Below are positions 58,370 through 64,000 of a stretch of DNA of 64,000 bases, in pieces (within the stretch, counting starts at the first letter, position 1; each line of letters opens with the position of its first letter). The notes beneath the pieces were generated by a model. That model did no database searches and was not told the DNA's origin. It saw only the letters and a list, made by a program, of their open reading frames with translations. Location: assembly GCF_947494015.1 (NCBI RefSeq), contig NZ_CANLTL010000001.1:248001-312000 (forward strand), written 5' to 3'. This DNA comes from an uncultured Cellulomonas sp. (GTDB lineage: Bacteria > Actinomycetota > Actinomycetes > Actinomycetales > Cellulomonadaceae). Made by a program: the position numbers and the translations under genes.

Positions 58370-58534
58370 TCACGTGATGGCGCTGACCGCCAGGGCGGAG
58401 CCGATGTAGGTCACGGCGCTGCTGGCGACCGCGCCCAGCGAGAACCCGACCACGTCGATCCAGCCCGGGGCCTCGAGCTCCTCGAGCTCCTGGAGACCGA
58501 GCTCCAGGGGTGCTGCACTCGCGTCGATGCTCAT
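58370..58534 (-). CDS. RiPP precursor peptide 1 (daptide/class III lanthipeptide type)
   Basis: A 54-residue peptide. The leader has APLELGLQELEELEAPG, and the core region begins near GWIDVVGFS and ends in SALAVSAIT. It shares the leader motif, the EAPG junction and the C-terminal AVSAIT with the second precursor, but the middle of the core differs. It has no Cys. AAGGAGGG precedes the ATG. It lies directly between the dehydrogenase gene and the second precursor. Confidence 0.87.
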   Translation of the reverse strand: MSIDASAAPLELGLQELEELEAPGWIDVVGFSLGAVASSAVTYIGSALAVSAIT

Positions 58535-58569
58535 GTCGTCCCTCCTTCCTCTCTCGTTCAGACCTGCTC

Positions 58570-59814
58570 TCACCGGGTGGTGAGGACAGGCGTCGTCCCG
58601 GCCGTGGTCACGGCCGGGAATCCGTGGTCCGGGCGGGGCGCGGGCGCGCACCGCTCGAAGAGCGTGGTCAGCTCGTCCAGGCGCACCCCGGCGAGCATGG
58701 GCAGTCCGGCACCCCAGCGCCGACGGGCCCGGCGGGCGGTCCGGTCGGCGTCCTCGGCGACCGCAAGCCGTGCCGGCAGCCCCCAGCGGTCGAACAGCGC
58801 GCCCAGCCCGGGGCCGGGGTCGGCGGGCAGGTCCGGGGTGTCGCCCGCTGCCGTGCGCATGGCCGCCCACAGGGCCGCCGCCCGGTCCGCCGACCCGAGC
58901 GCGGGTACCGCCGCGCACTGCGCCCACAGCACCGGGAGCAGCACCGCGAGCGCCTCGGGCTTCGCGCAGCCGGCCGACCGGGCCAGCTCTGTCGCGAGGA
59001 ACCAGGTCCGGCTGGCGAACGGATCGCGTCCCTCGTTGAGCCACTGGTCGTGGCTGCGGCCGCTGATCCGGGCGACCTCCAGCCGGACGTCGTCATCGGC
59101 CGGCGCGCCCCGCCGGTCGGCGGCCGCGGCGACGTCCCCGAGCTGGACGAGCCGCCGCACGAGCACCTCGGTGATGCCGTCCTGCACGGGGGCCGGGCGT
59201 GACGTGCCGATGTAGGGCGCGGTCACGCGGCCGAGGATCTCGACGACGGCAGCCGTCACCTGCCCCGGCGGCAGGCCACGGGTCGCCGCCGGGTCCAGCA
59301 GCGCCAGGTCGGGCTGCAGGGCGTCGCCCTGCACGAGCTGCGTGCCCTGCGGGCCGCCGAAGCAGGCGAACCGGCTGGCCTCGCTGCCGGTCCCGAGCGT
59401 GGTGGGCACCGCGACCAGCGGACGGCGCGCGGCCGTCGACGGCGGCAGCGGCACCCACCCGCACCGCTCGCGGGGCTCGATGCGCTGCCGCACCCCGGGC
59501 TCGCCGGCGCAGGCCGCGTAGAGCTTCGCCCGGTCGATGACGCTGCCGCCGCCCACCGCGACGACCGCGTCCGGCAGCGGCCGGGCCAGGGCGGCGTCCA
59601 GCCAGTCCAGCGGCCGGTCGGGTGTCGCTGGGACGAACGGCTGCTCCGTCACGGCGACGCCGTCCCGGCGCAGCAGGTCGGCCACGGTCCGGCTCGCGGC
59701 CGCCCGGGGGTCCGTCCAGAGGACGACCGTCCGCGCGTCCTTGGCGGCCAGCCACGCCGGCAGCCCACCCAGGCCGAGCATGGTCGCGGACTCGCGCACC
59801 ACCCGCCACGTCAC
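58570..59814 (-). CDS. mpaB: iron-containing alcohol dehydrogenase-fold oxidative decarboxylase, daptide MpaB-like
   Basis: A 414-residue Fe-ADH-superfamily protein. The nucleotide-binding GGGS motif (VVAVGGGSVIDRAKLYA) and PTTLGTGSEAS are clear. The usual metal ligands (DALTHxxE and the later His motifs) cannot be recognised: the region reads QVTAAVVEILGRV, and CAKPEALAVLLP replaces a His-containing motif. In daptide synthesis the homologue oxidises and decarboxylates the C-terminal Thr to a ketone. It overlaps the aminotransferase gene by four bases and directly precedes the precursors. Confidence 0.82.
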   Translation of the reverse strand: MTWRVVRESATMLGLGGLPAWLAAKDARTVVLWTDPRAAASRTVADLLRRDGVAVTEQPFVPATPDRPLDWLDAALARPLPDAVVAVGGGSVIDRAKLYAACAGEPGVRQRIEPRERCGWVPLPPSTAARRPLVAVPTTLGTGSEASRFACFGGPQGTQLVQGDALQPDLALLDPAATRGLPPGQVTAAVVEILGRVTAPYIGTSRPAPVQDGITEVLVRRLVQLGDVAAAADRRGAPADDDVRLEVARISGRSHDQWLNEGRDPFASRTWFLATELARSAGCAKPEALAVLLPVLWAQCAAVPALGSADRAAALWAAMRTAAGDTPDLPADPGPGLGALFDRWGLPARLAVAEDADRTARRARRRWGAGLPMLAGVRLDELTTLFERCAPAPRPDHGFPAVTTAGTTPVLTTR

Positions 59815-61106
59815 GCCGCGTCACCCCGCGCCGCCGCGCCCAGGAAGGACGCCATCCCGTCGGCGACCCGCGACAGCAGCTCCGTGACCTCGTCCGCGGT
59901 GTAGACCAGCGCCGGCACCAGCTGGATGCCGGCCGGCCCCGGCTGGACGACGGCGCCGGCGGCCAGGACGTGCCGGACCACCGCGGGCACGTCGCCGGGT
60001 GCGAGCACGTCGCCGTCCGGCCCGCGCAGGGTCAGCCCCCGGAAGCAGCCGCGCCCCGTGACGCCGGCCAGCCACGGCTGCGCGGACAGCTCGGTCAGGC
60101 CCTCGTCCAGCGCGGCCGCCACGGCGCGGCCCGCGCCGACCAGGTCCAGGTCGCCCATCCGGTCGATCACCGCCAGGGCCGCCGCGCACGCCATCGGTGT
60201 ACCGGCCTGCGTCTCGGCGTGCACGACCGTCGCGTCGGCGCGGGTCAGCGCCCCGGCGACACGGTCGCCGATCAGGACCGCGGACGCGGCCGCGGTGCCG
60301 TTGGTCAGCGCCTTGGACACCAGCAGCAGGTCGGGGCGCGCCGGCCACCGGTCGGACGCGAACGCCTCCCCGGTGCGGCCGAACCCGGTGGCCACCTCGT
60401 CGGCGACCAGCAGCACGTCGTGCTGGTCGCGCAAGCGGACGAGCTCGGCGACGTACTCCGCGGAGAGCTCCACCGCGCCCGTGCCCAGCACGGGCTCGAC
60501 GACGACGGCCGCGACCGTGTCGGCGTGCCGGTCCAGGAAGCCGCGCAGCGCGGTGACGTCGTTGACCGGCAGGTGTCGCACCAGGCGGGTGTCGACGCCG
60601 TAGAGCCCCTGGCCCAGCGCCTCGCCGGTCAGCGCATGCGCCCCGAAGGTCAGGCCGTGGTAGCTGCCCTGCAGGCCCACCACCACCCGCCGGCGGCTGC
60701 GCCCGGCCACCGCCTGGTACTGGCGGGCGACCTTCATCGCGAGGTCGTTCGCCGACCCGCCGGAGGTGGCGAACATGACCCGGCGGTACCAGTGGGGCCC
60801 GCACAGCTCGACCAGGGCGTCCGCCGCGGCGCGGGCGTAGCGGTGCTCGCGACGGAACAGGGACAGGTAGGACGCCTCGCGCAGAGCGGCGACGACCGCG
60901 GACTCCACCGCGGGGTCCCCGTACCCGAGGTTGACGTTCCACAGGCCGCTGGTGCCGCACAGCACGGTCCGCCCGTCGGCGAGTGCCACCCGGGTGCCGC
61001 GGGCCGACACCGCGCACAGGTCGTCCTGCCCGTGCTGGGACGGCGGGAGCAGGGCCGGCCACAGGGCCGATCGAGCCGCACCTGGCCGGGCTGCGGTGAC
61101 GGTCAT
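59811..61106 (-). CDS. mpaC: class III PLP aminotransferase, daptide MpaC-like
   Basis: A 431-residue enzyme of the omega-aminotransferase fold. GTSGLWNVNLGYGDP, SGGSANDLAMKVARQY, DEVATGFGRTG and the PLP lysine in SKALTNGT are present. In daptide synthesis it converts the C-terminal ketone left by MpaB to an amine. The ATG at 61106 overlaps the methyltransferase stop. Confidence 0.87.
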   Translation of the reverse strand: MTVTAARPGAARSALWPALLPPSQHGQDDLCAVSARGTRVALADGRTVLCGTSGLWNVNLGYGDPAVESAVVAALREASYLSLFRREHRYARAAADALVELCGPHWYRRVMFATSGGSANDLAMKVARQYQAVAGRSRRRVVVGLQGSYHGLTFGAHALTGEALGQGLYGVDTRLVRHLPVNDVTALRGFLDRHADTVAAVVVEPVLGTGAVELSAEYVAELVRLRDQHDVLLVADEVATGFGRTGEAFASDRWPARPDLLLVSKALTNGTAAASAVLIGDRVAGALTRADATVVHAETQAGTPMACAAALAVIDRMGDLDLVGAGRAVAAALDEGLTELSAQPWLAGVTGRGCFRGLTLRGPDGDVLAPGDVPAVVRHVLAAGAVVQPGPAGIQLVPALVYTADEVTELLSRVADGMASFLGAAARGDAA

Positions 61107-62068
61107 GACGGCACCGCCTCGAGCAGCTCGAGCGCGTGCCGGGTCCGGACGTCCGAGCGGACCCGCTGCACCCGGACGACCCGCAGGCCCGCCCGCTCCA
61201 GGTCGGCCCGCAGGCGCTCGACCGGCAGCACCCGGACCGTGGAGGTGAACACCTCGAGGGGTCCGGCACCATCGGCACCGTCGGCACCATCGGCACCATC
61301 GGCACCGTCGGCGGGGGCCGGGAAGACCGTCACGGTCCGCTCCGGTGCGCCCACCGGCCAGTACTCGTGGACGACGCCACCATCGGGCAGCGGCGTGACC
61401 TCCTCGGCGTCGTCGGCCGCGGTCCCGGCGGCGTCGTCCGCGGCGGTGCCAGACCTGCCGTGCGCCCCGTCCCCACCGGCGCCGCCGCGCACGGCGGTGG
61501 ACAGCAGCAGCACGCCGTCCGGCGCCAGGTGCCGCCGCACCCGGTCGAGCATCCGGGCGCGGCCGTCGTCGTCCAGCAGGGACGTCGAGCTCGCGCCGAC
61601 CACCACGGTCGTGAAGCGCCCGCGGACCCGGAACCGCGTCATGTCGGCGCGCACGACCCGGCATCGCGCGCCGCGGCCGGACGGCAGGGCCGCCAGCTCG
61701 GCCCGCAGGATGGCCAGCATGGGGTCCGACAGGTCGATCGCCGTGACGTCGAACCCGGCCGCGACCAGGGGCAGCGTGAGCCGGCCGGACCCCGCGGCGA
61801 GCTCCAGCACCGGTCCCGGGCGGCTGCGGACCGACGCCAGGACCTCCCGCACCTCGGAATGGTCCCCGCGGACCAGCTCGTGGTAGCGCTGCGCGCCGCC
61901 GCCGTCGTACAGGTCCAGGACCACCGCCCGGTCGCCCAGCTCCGCGAGCCGCTGCGCGGCACGGCCCTGCACCCGCTGGGCGCGGTCGCGGCGGGCGGCG
62001 ACGACCGCGGCGCTCATCGCCGCGGACCCCGACGCCGCCACCGCGGCCGCCGCGCCGGCGATGCTCAC
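61103..62068 (-). CDS. mpaM: SAM-dependent methyltransferase, daptide MpaM-like
   Basis: A 321-residue class I methyltransferase with motif I VLELAAGSGRLTLPL and VTAIDLSDPMLAILRAEL. An unusual GAD repeat (four to five copies) and an acidic insert lie in the C-terminal half. By context it dimethylates the new C-terminal amine. The GTG start at 62068 overlaps the upstream stop (GTGA). The first 20 residues are an Ala-rich segment. Confidence 0.83.
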   Translation of the reverse strand: MSIAGAAAAVAASGSAAMSAAVVAARRDRAQRVQGRAAQRLAELGDRAVVLDLYDGGGAQRYHELVRGDHSEVREVLASVRSRPGPVLELAAGSGRLTLPLVAAGFDVTAIDLSDPMLAILRAELAALPSGRGARCRVVRADMTRFRVRGRFTTVVVGASSTSLLDDDGRARMLDRVRRHLAPDGVLLLSTAVRGGAGGDGAHGRSGTAADDAAGTAADDAEEVTPLPDGGVVHEYWPVGAPERTVTVFPAPADGADGADGADGADGAGPLEVFTSTVRVLPVERLRADLERAGLRVVRVQRVRSDVRTRHALELLEAVPS

Positions 62069-63153
62069 GCGCCCACCGCCAGCGGGCGCGGGGCGGCGGC
62101 GATCCCGACGGCGGCGAGCTGGTCCGCGGCCTGGGCCGCCGACGTCGCCGGGACCCACTCCGCGGCCGCGGCGACCGACCCGGTCACCAGGACCGCCTCC
62201 ACCGCCGCGGCCGCGTCCCGGTTGAACCGGAACGTCCGGCGGCGCGCAGGGTCGCGCAGGAACGCCTCCTGCGCGGTCCAGGCCAGGACCACCCCGGACG
62301 CGCCGGGCGCACCGGACGCGCCGGCGGTCCCGGTCGTCCGGGGCGGGCCGGCGGTGTCGGGCGTCGCCGCGTGCAGCCCGGGGACGAGGGTGTGGCCCCA
62401 TCCGGAGACCCGGGCGCCGGTGACCCCACGCACCGTGAGGTCGCGCAGCGCGTCGACCGCATCGAGGTAGCCGCGCAGCCACGGCCGGTCGAGCAGGGCG
62501 CGGTCCCGCACGGTCGCCGGGACGGCGTCGCCGAGGCAGACGGCGCACGGCGCGGCGGCGGCGTCGTTCAGCGCCTGCCACCGGCCCTCGAGCGCGTCCA
62601 GCCCGTCGCCGACCGTGCCGAGCGGCGAGCCGGTCGGCGACGTCGTCACCGTGCCGTCGGGCCGGACGAACACGCGCCGACGCGGACCGTCCCCGGACGC
62701 GTCGCCACCGAGTCCCGGCAGGTCGGCGAGTCGGGCGGCGGGGGCCAGCAGGAAGTCCGGGAAGACGCCGTCGGCCCGGGCCCGGTCCGCATCCGCGACG
62801 AAGGCCGCGAGGTCCTCCTCGCCGAAGACGCGCACGAGGGTCGGTCCGATCACCGACAGGTACGCGCTGGTGCTGTAGTCCTGGGTGAACAGGTAGAACT
62901 CGTCGCAGACCGTCGCCTCGCTGCCCGACTCGGTCAGCTCGCCGGTGTACGTCACGGCGCCGTCCGTGGCGGCACCGTCCCCCTCGGGCACCAGCACGAC
63001 GGTCCGGTCGGTGACCAGGCCGGACGCCACGGCAGGCGCCAACGCGGACCGGTCGGCCAGCACCGCCACCCCGGTCCCCGGCCCGGTGGCGGCGCCACCA
63101 CGGCCCTCGCCCCACACCAGCAGGGCGTCGAAGAGGTCAGTGAGCTGCGGCAT
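62065..63153 (-). CDS. probable daptide RiPP-recognition protein (MpaD-like)
   Basis: A 362-residue protein without a confident catalytic motif. Notable features are an aromatic CDEFYLFTQDYSTSAYL segment, a CAVCLGD pair and a long variable Gly/Ala loop. Its place between the LLM oxidoreductase and the methyltransferase matches the recognition protein of daptide clusters, which presents precursors to the tailoring enzymes. The assignment rests mainly on synteny. The ATG at 63153 has GGGAG upstream and overlaps the preceding gene by 17 bases. Confidence 0.6.
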   Translation of the reverse strand: MPQLTDLFDALLVWGEGRGGAATGPGTGVAVLADRSALAPAVASGLVTDRTVVLVPEGDGAATDGAVTYTGELTESGSEATVCDEFYLFTQDYSTSAYLSVIGPTLVRVFGEEDLAAFVADADRARADGVFPDFLLAPAARLADLPGLGGDASGDGPRRRVFVRPDGTVTTSPTGSPLGTVGDGLDALEGRWQALNDAAAAPCAVCLGDAVPATVRDRALLDRPWLRGYLDAVDALRDLTVRGVTGARVSGWGHTLVPGLHAATPDTAGPPRTTGTAGASGAPGASGVVLAWTAQEAFLRDPARRRTFRFNRDAAAAVEAVLVTGSVAAAAEWVPATSAAQAADQLAAVGIAAAPRPLAVGA

Positions 63154-64000
63154 GGAGCACTCCCGTCGTGGATCTGCTGTCGGCCGGGACCGCGGCAGGA
63201 CGCCGCTCCCGGGCCAGGTAGGCGTGGTGGATCGCCTGCGCCTCGGCCAGTGCGGCCGGCACCCCGCGCAGGGCACAGCTCGCCGCGAGGTTCAGGACGA
63301 CCTCGTCCACCCCGGCGGCCTCGAACCCGGCCAGGCCGGCGGCGACCGTGTCCGGGTCACCGTGCAGGAAGCCACCGCCCTCGGCGAGCGCGACGGCCAT
63401 GTCCCGGAAGCCCGAGCGCGGCAGCCGGACCCCGGCCTGCTCCAGCATCGAGCGGTAGTGCGGGCCGCGCAGGTGCCGGCCGTGGGCGGCCATCACGAGC
63501 TGCGCCAGGTCGGCGTCCGGCCCCTCGACGGCGACGCCGATCATCGCGGCCACCCGTGGTGTGGCGCGCCCCGCGCCTGCGGCGCCCTCCGCGAGCGCCT
63601 GGGCGATCGGGCCGGCGAGGTAGCCCGCCGGTGTCATCCAGGTGATGGCGACGTCGGCGCACTCCCCGGCCACCCGGGCCATGCCCGGACGCAGCACGCC
63701 CGCACCGACCTCCACCGGATGGCTCGGCGGCCCGGTCAGCGCGCCCTCGCAGTGCAGCTCGGCGCCGCGCACGGACACCGCCCGGCCGGCGACCAGCTCG
63801 CGGACCACGCCCAGGTACTCACGCATGACGTCGAGCGGGCGGGGGTACGGCGCACCGAGCAGCGCGGCCTGGAACGCCCGGGAGCCGGGCCCGAAGCCGG
63901 CGACCACGGGCATCCCGGTGACCTCGGCCAGCGACCGGGCCTGGACCGCGGCGTCGAAGGGGTGCCGCAGCGGGGTCAGCGTGACGCCGATGCCTGCGGG
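63137..64000 (-). CDS. LLM-class flavin-dependent oxidoreductase, 5' end outside window
   Basis: The frame stays open to the right edge (visible part 287 residues), so the start is missing. The luciferase-like pattern is GVTLTPLRHPFDAAVQARSLAEVTG, then VVAGFGPGSRAFQ, then PVEVGAGVLRPGMARVAGECADVAITW. It uses FMN or F420. It overlaps the next gene by 17 bases, so it belongs to the RiPP operon. It may hydroxylate or oxidise the peptide, or act on the sugar; unknown. Confidence 0.85.
   Translation of the reverse strand, partial: PAGIGVTLTPLRHPFDAAVQARSLAEVTGMPVVAGFGPGSRAFQAALLGAPYPRPLDVMREYLGVVRELVAGRAVSVRGAELHCEGALTGPPSHPVEVGAGVLRPGMARVAGECADVAITWMTPAGYLAGPIAQALAEGAAGAGRATPRVAAMIGVAVEGPDADLAQLVMAAHGRHLRGPHYRSMLEQAGVRLPRSGFRDMAVALAEGGGFLHGDPDTVAAGLAGFEAAGVDEVVLNLAASCALRGVPAALAEAQAIHHAYLARERRPAAVPADSRSTTGVLHAAAH

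Noticed and set aside
58161-58534. Class I or II lanthipeptide or linaridin precursors
   Set aside because: No Cys in the cores, no LanB, LanC, LanM or linaridin cyclase genes; the LanKC-type leader motif and daptide enzymes explain the locus better.
61264-61312. Short tandem repeat of GGCACCATC-like units
   Set aside because: It encodes the GAD repeat of the methyltransferase; in-frame low complexity rather than a separate element.

Overview
The window is about 64 kb of very GC-rich DNA with the hallmarks of an actinobacterium: GTG starts, ATGA/GTGA stop-start overlaps, an HspR/HAIR heat-shock operon and a class Ib nrdHIEF operon with tandem NrdR-box-like sites. Gene content resembles Micrococcales (Cellulomonas/Microbacterium-like); that placement is an inference. 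No phage, IS element, rRNA or CRISPR array was seen.

Positions 1-47 kb are mostly chromosomal housekeeping and small accessory operons. In order: a cut-off DUF58 gene with a membrane partner; tRNA-Ser(CGA); a GGDEF-EAL protein; a sirtuin; tadA with a GntR regulator that diverges from a sugar-acid operon (manD, MFS permease, L-idonate-type dehydrogenase); upp; the metNIQ importer with a possible Cys-containing leader peptide; an unusual 1000-residue ECF sigma factor fused to a membrane-spanning, wall-crossing and Ig-like surface region; a DHA2 exporter; nrdHIEF; a prolyl oligopeptidase and an LD-carboxypeptidase; a terC gene preceded by a probable manganese (yybP-ykoY) riboswitch and followed by an orphan sdhD-like gene and a small HTH gene; dnaK-grpE-dnaJ-hspR with two HAIR sites; an ArsO-like flavoprotein behind two ArsR-type operators; a persulfide-response cassette (CoA-disulfide reductase-rhodanese, rhodanese, small Cys protein, DUF302, CstR-like repressor) with a CsoR/CstR-type operator; and modABC with a separate HTH-TOBE regulator.

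From about 47 kb to the right edge lies a natural-product locus with two convergent halves whose last genes share one CTAG stop. The plus-strand half (47.2-52.1 kb) encodes a sugar C-methyltransferase, an NDP-hexose 2,3-dehydratase, a ketoreductase/epimerase and a sugar aminotransferase. This set matches vancosamine-type branched 3-amino-2,3,6-trideoxysugar synthesis. The minus-strand half (64.0-52.1 kb) is a tightly coupled RiPP operon: LLM flavin oxidoreductase (runs off the edge), a probable leader-recognition protein, methyltransferase, class III aminotransferase, an Fe-ADH-fold dehydrogenase, two short precursor peptides, an attenuating hairpin, an ABC exporter, an M50 protease with a PqqD-like N-terminus, and a LanKC-type lanthipeptide synthetase.

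The dehydrogenase/aminotransferase/methyltransferase trio and precursors ending in conserved VSAIT are the signature of daptides, in which the C-terminal Thr is oxidatively decarboxylated, transaminated and dimethylated. The LanKC and the LxLQ-type leader motif are the signature of class III lanthipeptides. The precursors contain Ser/Thr but no Cys, so the predicted product is a dehydrated peptide with a daptide-type amino C-terminus, possibly glycosylated with a branched amino sugar. This hybrid is the most interesting feature of the window.
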